A DNA stretch of 64,000 nt from Tardiphaga robiniae (GCF_001618955.1 NZ_LVYV01000001.1:379501-443500); one strand, 5' to 3'; shown: positions 17,900 through 26,679, numbered from the stretch's first letter. Notes: generated from the letters alone by a model not told the origin. Numbers and translations are program-made.

Positions 17900-18577
17900 T
17901 CAGATCGCCGAGGCGACCTTTTCGAGTCCGATCATGCGCGCCAGTGCACGGACTTCGCGCTTCTGATCCTCACGCAACTGGAACAGCAACGGCATCGCAG
18001 CGGACTTGAGTTGCTGCACCTCGTCGCTGTCGGGATCGATCGGCGGCGCGCCGGCTGAAGGACTGGTCTGCTTGGTCTCGTGGATCCTGCGCGCCACGTT
18101 GCGCAGCGCCGCTTCGACGCCGGGCCAGTAGGATTCCTGCGACGCGGTCAGATTGAGCCGGCCCTTGATCGCCGAAATCTGCGCATCGCTGAGCAGCGTA
18201 TAGGTCTTCTGCACCGGCTTGGCAGCAGCCTTGGGCTTGGCGGTCGGCTGCGGCACCACGATCGGCGCAAGCACCGTCGAACCGGGCGCTTCGATCGGAC
18301 TGTCGGATGCAAAGGCCTGGCGCAACGGACTTCCGTCAACGCTCGGGACCTGCCGCGGATCAAGTGACGCCATCATGGCGCCGGCGACTGGCAGCTTGTC
18401 TTTCTTGCCTTGGGAGTTGGAAACCGGTTCACGCGACACCGCGACCGAATTTTGCGCGACGCTGTCGCCATATGACAGCGACAGCGATGGGATGCTATCG
18501 CGACCGAGGATGCTCGCAACGGCCACGCCGGTCAGCAACAGGCAGCCCAGCACAAGAAGGGTCAGCGCACGCGTCAA
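17900..18577 (-). CDS. Membrane-anchored protein with C-terminal LTxxQ-like domain
   Basis: The 225-residue protein has one N-terminal hydrophobic segment (about residues 5-24), a Pro/Ala/Lys-rich linker, and a helical C-terminal part from about 128. That part contains LLSDAQISAIKGRLNLT, then SQESYW and FQLREDQKREVRALARMIG. The L-T-x-x-Q arrangement recalls Spy/CpxP-type periplasmic helical proteins, though this is distant. It is probably anchored with the helical part in the periplasm. The function is unknown. Confidence 0.65.
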   Translation of the reverse strand: MTRALTLLVLGCLLLTGVAVASILGRDSIPSLSLSYGDSVAQNSVAVSREPVSNSQGKKDKLPVAGAMMASLDPRQVPSVDGSPLRQAFASDSPIEAPGSTVLAPIVVPQPTAKPKAAAKPVQKTYTLLSDAQISAIKGRLNLTASQESYWPGVEAALRNVARRIHETKQTSPSAGAPPIDPDSDEVQQLKSAAMPLLFQLREDQKREVRALARMIGLEKVASAI

Positions 18578-18680
18578 GCCAGTCTCCGAAATTCAGGACC
18601 ACCAGAGGTACCTGTCCTCACAAATGGAGATTAATTAAGGCCTAACCATACCGCAACGGTGCGATAATACTCACAGACGC

Positions 18681-18929
18681 TCAGGCGGCGTTAGCGAGAA
18701 CATAGGCTTCCTGGATGTCACTGACGATATCGGAGGCTTCCCACAGCGCATCCGGAGCGACCGATTGCATGCTGATGGTCCAGTTTGCGCCTTTTCCGGC
18801 GCGGGGCGTGCTGACGATGTCGAACTGCACCTCGCGGCACAGTGGATGACGGCCGAAAGCTGCGGCCACGCGTGCCTTGATCTCCTCGATCGTGGCCGGC
18901 GTTTTCGCGAAATAGGCTTCGATATCCAT
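18681..18929 (-). CDS. Conserved small protein of unknown function
   Basis: An 82-residue, soluble, mixed alpha/beta protein starting MDIEAYFAKTPATIEEIK, with AGGGGCC upstream of the ATG. I recognise no catalytic motif. It has no signal peptide. It stands alone between the LTxxQ-like gene and the hybrid kinase gene, with a 116-base gap to the kinase stop. Confidence 0.6.
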   Translation of the reverse strand: MDIEAYFAKTPATIEEIKARVAAAFGRHPLCREVQFDIVSTPRAGKGANWTISMQSVAPDALWEASDIVSDIQEAYVLANAA

Positions 18930-19045
18930 GATGGCCCCTGAATCGGTTGATTCCCGATCGGGGCATTGTTGGTTCCACAGGATTTAACGAATGGTTAATT
19001 TTGCTGCAGCGCTGGCAGATTGATACCACCCCTGCCGGGGTGGGC

Positions 19046-21103
19046 TCAGCCCAGCAGTTGATCGAGCCGGTCCCGGAGCTGATCCTGATGATACGGCTTG
19101 GCAAGCCGCGGCAGATCGAGCTGAGCGCCTTCGGGCAAATCCGCATAGCCGGTGGCGAGCAGGACCGGCAGCGACGGCCGCATCTCGCGGGAATGAGCCG
19201 CAAGCTCGATGCCCGTCATGCCGGGCATCATGTGATCGGTCATCATCAGATCGAGCGGCTCGTCGCTTTTCAGAATCTCCAGCGCATGCCGCCCCGAATT
19301 CGCGGGGATCACGCGATGGCCGAGATCCTCCAGCATCTCCGTCGTCGACATCGCAATGAGGGGATCATCATCGACAAACAGGATCACGGCAGAGCGCGCG
19401 GCATGGCGCATGACATTGGCCGTATCGGCCGCCTCCGGCTTCCTGTCGGTGACCGGCAGCACGAGGGTCGCCGTCGTTCCCTTGCCGACGACGCTCGAGA
19501 GATCGAGCGTGCCGCCGAGCTGTACAGCCAGACCGTGCACCATGGACAGACCGAGACCAGTCCCCTTGCCGACCGGCTTGGTCGAGAAGAACGGCTCGAT
19601 CGCCTTCTTCAACGTCTCCGGCGACATGCCGGCGCCGTTGTCGATGATCGACACCTTGAGATAGTCGCCGGGCTTCAGAACCGGGTCGCCCTTGCCGACC
19701 CGATGCTTCTTCACTTTGATATCGATGGAGCCGCCGTCCTGCATGGCGTCGCGCGCATTGATCGCGAGATTGAGGATGGCGAGTTCGAGCTGATTGGGAT
19801 CGATCTGCGCCCGCGGCAGATCGTCGGGAATATCGAGACGCAGCGCGACGCGCGGCCCGAGCGAGCGTTCGAGCAGATCGCTCATGCCGCGGACCAGCGC
19901 ACCGAGATCGACGGCCACGGCTTTCAGATCCTGCTGCCGCGCGAAGGCCAGCAGTCGCTGCGTCAGCGAGGCGCCGCGCTCGGCGCCCTGCATCGCGCCA
20001 TCGACCAGTCGTTTCAGGCGCGGATCATCCGGCATGCGCTTGCGCAGCAGATCGAGATTACCCATCACCGCCATCAGCAGATTGTTGAAGTCATGCGCGA
20101 CGCCGCCGGTGAGCTGGCCGATGGTCTCCATCTTCTGCGCCTGACGCAGTTGGTCCTGCGCCTTCTCGCGCGCCGCGACTTCCTTCATCAGGTCATTGCT
20201 GCGTTCCCCGACGCGCTGTTCGAGCGTCGCCGTGAGCTCGGCAAGCGCGGACCGCTCCGCCGTCAACTGCTCCAGCAAGTTGTCACGATCGATATCGGCA
20301 GACTTTCGCGCCGTAATATCGACGGAGACTCCGACCAGCGTTTTCGGCTTGCCGTCAGGCCCACGGACCATGCGCGCACGCGTCTCGACCCAATGCACCG
20401 AGCCGTCCGGCCAGATATTACGGTATTCAACATTGTAATCCGCGCCGGCCATCAGCGTCGCATCGAGCGCCTGCTGGCGTTGCTCGCGATCATCGGGATG
20501 AACCGCGGCCTGCAACTCGCTGAACGTGAATGACTGATCCGGCCGGCGGCCGAAGCATGCCTTGGTCGTGTCCGAGACCTCAAGCCGCAGTTCGGGCAGA
20601 TGCAATTCGAGCGTCCCGAGCCGTCCCGCATCGAGCGCCGTCTGCAGCAGCCCCTGACTGTCGCCAAGATCTTCGAGAATGGCACGCGTCTGATATTGAC
20701 GCCGGCGCGCGCGGACGGCCGAACCGACGATCGAAATCAGGGTTGTCGGGTGAAACGGGCGCTCGATGAACGTCACATTGCCGAGTAACTGTCCGAGACG
20801 CGCCGCATCCGGATTGCGCTCGGGGCCGCCACCCTGACGCGTCAGCAGCACGATCGGGAAATCGGACCACGACGGCTGATCATGCAGCCAGTTGCCGAGG
20901 CCGCGCAAATCGACAGTCTTGATCGCCTCGTCGGCGATCACGGCGACACCTGCGCCGCCCCTGATCTCCTCGAGCAGCGACAGGAAGTCCTCGCAGGGCT
21001 GCGCGTAAAAACCGGCCTCGCGGATCAATGCGGCAGCCACTGCAGAATCACGCCCTGTGGGAGCGAGGATGACAGCGCGCTCGGAGGAACGCCCCGGTTT
21101 CAC
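19046..21103 (-). CDS. Hybrid sensor histidine kinase/response regulator paired with a KaiC-like ATPase
   Basis: The 685-residue protein starts at GTG 21103, overlapping the stop of the upstream KaiC-like gene by 4 bases. Domains in order: a receiver-like N-terminal region (about 8-130) without a clear phospho-acceptor Asp; a PAS domain (about 150-268, ending VSVDITARK); a coiled coil (270-325); HisKA with H337 in VAHDFNNLL; a HATPase with N449, DNGAG and GTGLGLS; and a C-terminal receiver with the acidic cluster D578-D580, acceptor D623 and K669. No membrane segment is seen, so it is a cytoplasmic sensor. The overlap implies it works with the KaiC-like protein. The output partner is not in the window. 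Confidence 0.88.
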   Translation of the reverse strand: MKPGRSSERAVILAPTGRDSAVAAALIREAGFYAQPCEDFLSLLEEIRGGAGVAVIADEAIKTVDLRGLGNWLHDQPSWSDFPIVLLTRQGGGPERNPDAARLGQLLGNVTFIERPFHPTTLISIVGSAVRARRRQYQTRAILEDLGDSQGLLQTALDAGRLGTLELHLPELRLEVSDTTKACFGRRPDQSFTFSELQAAVHPDDREQRQQALDATLMAGADYNVEYRNIWPDGSVHWVETRARMVRGPDGKPKTLVGVSVDITARKSADIDRDNLLEQLTAERSALAELTATLEQRVGERSNDLMKEVAAREKAQDQLRQAQKMETIGQLTGGVAHDFNNLLMAVMGNLDLLRKRMPDDPRLKRLVDGAMQGAERGASLTQRLLAFARQQDLKAVAVDLGALVRGMSDLLERSLGPRVALRLDIPDDLPRAQIDPNQLELAILNLAINARDAMQDGGSIDIKVKKHRVGKGDPVLKPGDYLKVSIIDNGAGMSPETLKKAIEPFFSTKPVGKGTGLGLSMVHGLAVQLGGTLDLSSVVGKGTTATLVLPVTDRKPEAADTANVMRHAARSAVILFVDDDPLIAMSTTEMLEDLGHRVIPANSGRHALEILKSDEPLDLMMTDHMMPGMTGIELAAHSREMRPSLPVLLATGYADLPEGAQLDLPRLAKPYHQDQLRDRLDQLLG

Positions 21104-22596
21104 GCCGAGGATCCCTCGAGCAGAGAGCTTTGACCACTATAGATGGGTACGCCGCGCAACACGCCCTGGAATTCGCTGAGCGGCGCACCAATTGTCAGCC
21201 CTCGCCCGCCGATCCGGTACTCGCGAATGGTGTCCTCATGCGCGCTGGTTCGTTTCTTGATCACTGAAATGGCGCGACGAACGCTGCCCCGAGCTTCGAA
21301 ATAGCGAAGAAGAATGACGGTATCGGCGAGATACGTCACGTCTACCGGCGCCTTCATGTCGCCGACGAGCCCGTGCTGTGCCACCGTCATGAAGGTCGCT
21401 GCACCCCTGCGGTTGAGATATTGCAGCAGCTCATGCATGTGCAGGATCAGCGAGTTCTCTTCCGGCATCGAGGCCTGATAGCCGTTGAGACTATCGATCA
21501 CGACGGTCTTGATGTTGTGCTCGTCGATCTGACGACGGACGCGATGCGCAAATTCACCCGGCGACAATTCGGCAGCATCGACCTGTTCGACGAACAGATG
21601 ACCGCTCGCCTGCATGGCGGCAAGATCGATTCCGATCCCCTTCATGCGATCGAACAGCAGTCCAAGCTCCTCGTCGAAGACAAACATCGCGGCCTTCTCG
21701 CCGCGCTTCACCGCTGCGACCACATTGACGATCGCGGTCAGCGATTTGCCCGTGCCCGCCGGCCCCAGGATCAATGTACTCGAGCCTGTTTCGATCCCCC
21801 CGCCCAGCAACTGGTCGAGTTGCGCGATGCCGCTCGACTTGGTCGTGCGATCCATGCTGTTGCGGAATTCGGATGCGACCAGCCGAGGAAAGACGTTGAG
21901 GCCGCCCGTGGTGATGGTGGCATCGTGGTAGCCGCCGCGAAACTTGACACCGCGATACTTGATCACCCGCGCACGCCGACGCTCTGCGCCATAGGAGGGC
22001 GCCAGTTCTTCGAGCCGCAGCACGCCATGCGCGACGCTGTGTACTGTCTTGTCGGCTACTTCCGCCGTGAGGTCGTCGAGCAACATCACCGTCGTGCCGA
22101 ATTTTGCGAAGTAATGCTTGATAGCCAGTATCTGGCGGCGATAACGCAGCGAACTCTGCGCCAGCAACCGGATCTCAGACAGGCTGTCCAAGACGACCCT
22201 GCTCGGCTGGGTGCGTTCCACCGCCTCGAATATCTGCTTGGTGGTTTCGCCGAGCTCGAGATCGGACGAATAGAGCAGGCTCTGCTGCTGATCCTCATCA
22301 AGCAGGCTTTCCGGCGGCAGGAGTTCGAAGACTTCAATGCTTTTGTCGAGAGTCCAGCCATGGGACGCTGCGCCATCGCGCAACTCGCTATTCGTCTCGG
22401 AAAGCGTGATGTAGAGACCCTTCTCTCCGACCCGCGCGCCCTCCAGCAAGAACTGCAACGCGACCGTGGTCTTGCCTGTCCCCGGCGCGCCTTCGACAAG
22501 AAAAATGTGACCTCGGGAGAATCCGCCGGAGAGGATATTATCCAATCCCCAGATGCCGGTCCTGGCTTTGTCGTCCTGCACGTGCGTCGAACTCAT
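21100..22596 (-). CDS. KaiC-like double RecA-domain ATPase
   Basis: The 498-residue protein has two KaiC domains. The first has Walker A GAPGTGKTT at 36-44 and Walker B VVLDSLSE near 134-141. The second has Walker A GPAGTGKS at 278-285, the catalytic glutamates in FDEELG near 307-312, and Walker B VVIDSLNG near 365-372. The length and C-terminal RAISVIKKRTSAHEDTIREY match cyanobacterial KaiC. At the autophosphorylation position (Ser431-Thr432 in Synechococcus KaiC) this protein reads Thr421-Tyr422 before LADT. No kaiB or kaiA is adjacent; instead a hybrid kinase overlaps its stop. Confidence 0.9.
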   Translation of the reverse strand: MSSTHVQDDKARTGIWGLDNILSGGFSRGHIFLVEGAPGTGKTTVALQFLLEGARVGEKGLYITLSETNSELRDGAASHGWTLDKSIEVFELLPPESLLDEDQQQSLLYSSDLELGETTKQIFEAVERTQPSRVVLDSLSEIRLLAQSSLRYRRQILAIKHYFAKFGTTVMLLDDLTAEVADKTVHSVAHGVLRLEELAPSYGAERRRARVIKYRGVKFRGGYHDATITTGGLNVFPRLVASEFRNSMDRTTKSSGIAQLDQLLGGGIETGSSTLILGPAGTGKSLTAIVNVVAAVKRGEKAAMFVFDEELGLLFDRMKGIGIDLAAMQASGHLFVEQVDAAELSPGEFAHRVRRQIDEHNIKTVVIDSLNGYQASMPEENSLILHMHELLQYLNRRGAATFMTVAQHGLVGDMKAPVDVTYLADTVILLRYFEARGSVRRAISVIKKRTSAHEDTIREYRIGGRGLTIGAPLSEFQGVLRGVPIYSGQSSLLEGSSA

Positions 22597-22677
22597 ACTG
22601 CCCCCTGACGCGCGATAACCGGGGCAATATCAATCGGTTCCCTGTCCTGGACAAAAATTCTAGAAAGCGCGCGGTCG

Positions 22678-23451
22678 TCAACGTTTCTCAATGACCAGGC
22701 TCTGCACTGCCCGGCCGAAATAACCATTGATATCGGCGAGCTTCGACGCAGCGAGACCGGCGCCATTCGGCCCGATCCAGCTCTCCCCGTCCAGCAGGAT
22801 CCAGTCGCCCACCGGCGGGCGTGACAGGCTCACGGTGAGGTCGGCATTCAGGAAGGTCCAGTCATCGAAACTCAGCACTGGTGAGGAGCCGTTGCTGAAG
22901 TCGGCCGCGATGACAGCACGCATCACCTGCGAGAGGCCGGCGCCTTCGACGATCGGCCGGTTGGCCCGGTACCAGATCGCGCCCGGCCCCAGCGACAGGA
23001 AGCCGCCACGCACAGCGCGAATGGTCATGCCCGTGACGAAGGGACTGCTGGCATAGCGCGGCTCCAGCAATCCGCCCTGATCCGGCGGCGGCACCGTGAC
23101 CGGCGGATCAGTGACCTCTGGCGGCAGCGGCTGTGCCTCCGCCCTGATCTTCAGCACTGTCGCACGCACCACGACTGTGCCGTTCGCCATCAGTCGGACG
23201 CCAACGAGCTGAATCTTGCGGCCTTCCCGCAGCACTTCCGTCTCGAAAGTGAGCGGCGCCACCGGCACCGGCCGCAACAAGTCGATGGTGACACGCGTCA
23301 CATGCATCGGGCTTGCGGTGGGCATCTGTTCGGCAAGCCACGTCACCAGCGCCGACGGTGCGGAGCCATGCTGCATGGTCTCGTTCCATGGACCCGCAGC
23401 ATGCGGGCTGGTGACGACATGGTTGCCGTCCACGCGATAGATGGCGTCCAT
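22678..23451 (-). CDS. Acyl-CoA thioesterase family protein (double hotdog)
   Basis: The 257-residue cytoplasmic protein looks like two fused hotdog folds of the TesB type. HAAGPWNETMQHGSAPSALV near residues 17-36 and VTRVTIDLLRPVPVAPLTFE near 52-71 fit the first, and VEGAGLSQVMRAVIAADFSNG fits the second. It is predicted to hydrolyse acyl-CoA esters. It ends 81 bases before the KaiC-like start on the same strand and lies 24 bases downstream of the nitronate monooxygenase-like frame's position on the opposite side of that boundary. It may belong to a small catabolic group. Confidence 0.75.
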   Translation of the reverse strand: MDAIYRVDGNHVVTSPHAAGPWNETMQHGSAPSALVTWLAEQMPTASPMHVTRVTIDLLRPVPVAPLTFETEVLREGRKIQLVGVRLMANGTVVVRATVLKIRAEAQPLPPEVTDPPVTVPPPDQGGLLEPRYASSPFVTGMTIRAVRGGFLSLGPGAIWYRANRPIVEGAGLSQVMRAVIAADFSNGSSPVLSFDDWTFLNADLTVSLSRPPVGDWILLDGESWIGPNGAGLAASKLADINGYFGRAVQSLVIEKR

Positions 23452-23475
23452 CAGATCGGCCTTCTCAATGCAGGA

Positions 23476-24444
23476 TCAGAGCGGCGGATCGATCGCTTCG
23501 TCGTATTCCTTCTTGAAGCGCGCCACGAGCTCGGCCACTGGCACGACCTTCGACACGCTGCCGATGCCCTGGCCGCTGCCCCAGATTTCCTTCCAGGCCT
23601 TCGGCTTGGCCCGCTCGCCGCTGGCGTCGGTGCCAAAATTCATCTTGGTCGGATCGGACTCCGGCAGATTGTCCGGATCCATGCCGGCGGCGACGATGGA
23701 CGGCTTCAGGTAGTTGCCGTGAACGCCGGTGAAGAGATTCGAATAGACGATGTCTTCTGAGCCGGAGGCCGCGATCATGTCCTTGTAGCCCGGCACCGCA
23801 TTGGCTTCGGTGGTGGCGATGAAGGCCGAACCGATATAGGCGAAGTCGGCACCGAGGATACGCGCGGCGCGAATGGCGCGACCGTTGGCGATGGCGCCCG
23901 ACAACGCGATCGGACCGTCGAACCACTGCCGGGTCTCGGCGACGAACGCCAGCGGCGAAATCTCGCCGGCATGACCGCCGGCGCCTGCCGCAACGAGGAT
24001 CAGGCCGTCAGCACCCTTCTCGATCGCCTTGTGCGCGAAACGTTGATTGATGACGTCATGAAACACGATGCCGCCCCAGGCATGGGCCGCCTGATTGAGT
24101 TCTTCACGCGCGCCAAGCGAGGTGATCATCATCGGCACCTTATGCTTTTCGCAAAGCGCCATGTCCTGCTCGAGCCGGTTGTTGGACTTGTGCACGATCT
24201 GGTTGACCGCGAAGGGCGCGGAGAGCCGATCCGGATGCGCCTTGTCATGCGCGGCGAGTTCTTCCTTGATCCGGTGCAGCCATTCGTCGAGCAGCGCCGC
24301 CGGACGTGCATTCAGCGCGGGAAACGCGCCGACGATTCCAGCCTTGCACTGCGCGATGACGAGATCTGGCACCGAAATGATGAATAGCGGCGAACCGATC
24401 ACGGGCAGCGACAGGCGGTTCTTGAATAAAGCCGGCATCGACAT
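23476..24444 (-). CDS. Nitronate monooxygenase family flavoprotein
   Basis: The ATG at 24444 has GAGGAA upstream and gives 322 residues; a longer frame to 24642 would run through a hairpin and is rejected. The TIM-barrel FMN enzyme shows VIGSPLFIISVPDLVIAQCKAG near the start, FHDVINQRFAHKAIEKGAD near 130, and GAGGHAG with the likely catalytic His near residue 156. The family oxidises alkyl nitronates or reduces enoyl-type substrates. It is followed on the same strand by the thioesterase gene (24 bases) and preceded by the GST gene. Confidence 0.87.
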   Translation of the reverse strand: MSMPALFKNRLSLPVIGSPLFIISVPDLVIAQCKAGIVGAFPALNARPAALLDEWLHRIKEELAAHDKAHPDRLSAPFAVNQIVHKSNNRLEQDMALCEKHKVPMMITSLGAREELNQAAHAWGGIVFHDVINQRFAHKAIEKGADGLILVAAGAGGHAGEISPLAFVAETRQWFDGPIALSGAIANGRAIRAARILGADFAYIGSAFIATTEANAVPGYKDMIAASGSEDIVYSNLFTGVHGNYLKPSIVAAGMDPDNLPESDPTKMNFGTDASGERAKPKAWKEIWGSGQGIGSVSKVVPVAELVARFKKEYDEAIDPPL

Positions 24445-24606
24445 GGAAAATTCCTCGACTTCTTTTCTTGATTTGTGCGCGATCGGGCGCGCCTGCCCCC
24501 GGTCGATCCGGGTGCGGGCGGACGATGCCAGAAGCGTGGGGCGGATGGCAATTGCGCTGCGGGAGAAAAAAGCCGGACCCCGAGCGGCGTTCGCCCGGTA
24601 CGCGGA

Positions 24607-24645
24607 ATAATGGGGCACCACATTATCCAGGTGGCGCCCCATTAT
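24607..24645. repeat. Strong inverted repeat between the GST and nitronate monooxygenase genes
   Basis: ATAATGGGGCACCAC (24607-24621) and GTGGCGCCCCATTAT (24631-24645) pair at 14 of 15 positions around a 9-base loop. It lies 34 bases past the GST stop and upstream of the monooxygenase start, so it may end GST transcription or bind a regulator. It lacks a clear T-run. Confidence 0.6.
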
Positions 24646-24679
24646 CGGGATGACTGATCGATTGTCGGCAAGCGCCCAA

Positions 24680-25369
24680 TCAAGCGGGTTCTGACATCGT
24701 CACACGGTTCTTGACGCTGGGACGCTCGTTCATCCTTGCGTACCAGGCGTGGAGAGCCTCGTACTCCGCAGGCACCTCGAGCTTCACGAGACCGGCGAAG
24801 ATCAAACCGCCAATTACCGTGATATCGGCCATCGAGAAAAACTCGCCGGCAATGAACGGCTGCTTTTTCAGCACCCCGTTAAAGTACGCCATGCCCCTGA
24901 GCGCCTTGTCGCGCTGGCGAAATCCCCACTCGGCATTCTGATAAATCTCGACATGGGGTCCGAGCCCCGGTGTCGCGTGATGGAAATAGACACTAATGGC
25001 GTCGAGCAGCTCCAGCTCGGCACGCTTGCTCATCATGTGAATCAAGCCCGTCTCGCGCGGCGTGCCGCCGGTGAGTGTGGGGGAGCCGTCAAGTCCGTCG
25101 AGATATTCGGTAATGGCCGTGCACTCCGCAATGAAAGTGCCGTCGTCGAGTTCGAGCACCGGCAGCGTGCCTGAGTAGTTCTTGGCGAGAAACGCCGGCT
25201 TCTTGTGCTCGCCTTTCGTGAGATCGACCGACACAAAATTGATGCGCGATCGAAGCTTCTTCTCGGCCACCGCGATCCGGACGCGCGCCGGGTAAGGCCC
25301 TGTGCTCCAGTCGTGAATCGTCATCATCGGGAGCTTTGTCGCGTTGCCATTGGAGATCTGAGTATTCAT
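24680..25369 (-). CDS. Glutathione S-transferase family protein
   Basis: The ATG at 25369 gives 229 residues, with AGGATG as the likely ribosome site; a TTG one codon earlier is less likely. The thioredoxin-like N-terminal domain has DWSTGPYPARVRIAVAEK near residues 19-36 and the glutathione-binding GTLPVLELDDG and AECTAITEYLD near 67-91. An all-helical C-terminal domain with MADITVIGG follows. It probably conjugates glutathione to electrophiles. It is divergent from a TetR-type regulator. One palindrome (25378-25397) overlaps its ribosome-site region and the other lies further upstream, so repression by that regulator is likely. Confidence 0.9.
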   Translation of the reverse strand: MNTQISNGNATKLPMMTIHDWSTGPYPARVRIAVAEKKLRSRINFVSVDLTKGEHKKPAFLAKNYSGTLPVLELDDGTFIAECTAITEYLDGLDGSPTLTGGTPRETGLIHMMSKRAELELLDAISVYFHHATPGLGPHVEIYQNAEWGFRQRDKALRGMAYFNGVLKKQPFIAGEFFSMADITVIGGLIFAGLVKLEVPAEYEALHAWYARMNERPSVKNRVTMSEPA

Positions 25370-25377
25370 CAATTCAT

Positions 25378-25397
25378 CCTACCTATCAGTTGGTAGG
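25378..25397. promoter_or_regulatory. Probable TetR-family operator 1
   Basis: A perfect palindrome of CCTACC, 8 bases, GGTAGG, immediately upstream of the GST start. It matches the second site 53 bases away, and both lie between the divergent GST and TetR genes. Confidence 0.7.
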
Positions 25398-25430
25398 TCG
25401 ATTTACTTCTTTGATTTGCCGGCGTCAACG

Positions 25431-25450
25431 CCTATCTATCACTTGGTAGG
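25431..25450. promoter_or_regulatory. Probable TetR-family operator 2
   Basis: CCTATC, 8 bases, GGTAGG: the same site as 25378-25397 with one changed position in the left arm and the same core TATCA-TT. It lies 30 bases before the TetR start, so autoregulation is likely. Confidence 0.65.
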
Positions 25451-25479
25451 CCGCAAGCACGGGGTTGTGAGACCGGGAT

Positions 25480-26043
25480 ATGAGTTCGAATTCCAGAGAA
25501 GCCATCCTGGCGGCCGCGAAACTGACCGCGCAGGCCCATGGCTATAGCGGCCTGAATTTCCGCGATCTCGCGGCAGAGGTCGGCATCAAGGCTGCGAGCA
25601 TCTACCATCACTTCCCGAGCAAGGCCGATCTCGGCGCCGCCGTCGCCAGGCGCTATTGGGAGGACTCGGCCGCCTATCTCGAGACGCTGCTGGCCGAGTC
25701 CACCGATCCGGCCGCGTGCCTGCGCCAATATCCCGGCACGTTCCGCAAGGCACTGGAGAGCGGCAACCGCATGTGCCTGTGCAGCTTCATGGCCGCCGAA
25801 TATGACGACCTGCCGGAGCCAGTGAAGAAAGAGATCCGGACCTTCACCGATATCAATGTGGCATGGCTGAGCAAGGTTCTCGTCGCTGTAACCGCGCTGA
25901 GCCCTGAGAAGAGCGAACCTCGTGCGCGCGCCATCTTCGCCGCCATCACCGGCGCCCAGTTGATGGCAAGAAGCCGCGCGGATGTCTCGCTCTATGACGC
26001 GCTCATCGAGAGCTATCGCGCAGCGAGTCTGTTGCCGGCATAG
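25480..26043 (+). CDS. TetR/AcrR-family transcriptional regulator
   Basis: The 187-residue protein has the N-terminal helix-turn-helix, with LNFRDLAAEVGIKAASIYHHFPSK near residues 25-48, followed by the ligand-binding helices. Cysteines at about 80, 99 and 101 (the last two in RMCLCSF) resemble the reactive cysteines of electrophile-sensing members such as NemR, but sensing is inferred. It most likely represses itself and the divergent GST gene through the two CCTA-type palindromes in the shared 110-base gap. It is convergent with the next gene, 2 bases between stops. Confidence 0.9.
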   Translation: MSSNSREAILAAAKLTAQAHGYSGLNFRDLAAEVGIKAASIYHHFPSKADLGAAVARRYWEDSAAYLETLLAESTDPAACLRQYPGTFRKALESGNRMCLCSFMAAEYDDLPEPVKKEIRTFTDINVAWLSKVLVAVTALSPEKSEPRARAIFAAITGAQLMARSRADVSLYDALIESYRAASLLPA

Positions 26044-26045
26044 AC

Positions 26046-26633
26046 CTACTGGCAGAGCGCCTGGGTGACATAATTTTCCGTCTTGCAGTCACCCGGCTCC
26101 GGCGCGCGGCCGGGGATCATGGCCCTGGGCGAGCAGCTTTGCGCTGCGTCGGTGTCGAGGCTCTTGCCGTCCTTGAATCCCTTGCTCTGACACAGTTTGT
26201 CTGAGGCCGCCTTGCAGTCGGGTGCGCCGTTGGCAGCGACCGGACAGACTACCCGTCCCTTCACCACCGTGTTGAGCTTGGTCAGGCTGTCGGTGCCGAG
26301 CGACGGCATCGCGGGCAGCGATGGCAGCAGCGAGGTGGAATTCTTGAACAGCTTGCCGATTTCGTTGAACAGGCCGGGATTTTCGGGCGCGGGCGGCGGT
26401 GACGGCGGTGGCGCCTGTTCAGCCATAGGAGCCGGCGCGAAAGCCGCAGCAGGCGGGGGTGCGGCCGAGGGAGCCGGGACAACCTGAATCGTGATCGACT
26501 TCTGCGGCGCAGGCTGCTGCTGCATCGCCTGCGACCAGGCGCACATCGTAGCTGCGCCCACGGTCAGCACCGCGATCGCAGCGACGACGCAGTTGCGGGT
26601 TACCGGAGCCAACAGGCGGGTCAAATCGAACAT
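26046..26633 (-). CDS. Pro-rich exported or membrane-anchored protein with six C-terminal cysteines
   Basis: The ATG at 26633 begins MFDLTRLLAPVTRN and gives 195 residues; a longer frame overlapping the DedA-type gene is rejected. One N-terminal hydrophobic segment is followed by a long Pro/Ala-rich region (about 45-95). A C-terminal domain with six cysteines (VCP, DCK, LCQ, SCS, DCK, LCQ) suggests three disulphides. It is probably periplasmic. I do not recognise the family. Confidence 0.65.
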   Translation of the reverse strand: MFDLTRLLAPVTRNCVVAAIAVLTVGAATMCAWSQAMQQQPAPQKSITIQVVPAPSAAPPPAAAFAPAPMAEQAPPPSPPPAPENPGLFNEIGKLFKNSTSLLPSLPAMPSLGTDSLTKLNTVVKGRVVCPVAANGAPDCKAASDKLCQSKGFKDGKSLDTDAAQSCSPRAMIPGRAPEPGDCKTENYVTQALCQ

Positions 26634-26679
26634 GATGCGGAACGTATCCCGGCACCTGCGCCGGGGGAAGCATCCAGAT

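Noticed and set aside
18947-20533. Plus-strand 528-codon frame opposite the hybrid kinase
   Set aside because: Antisense to conserved HisKA, HATPase and receiver motifs; no recognisable protein features.
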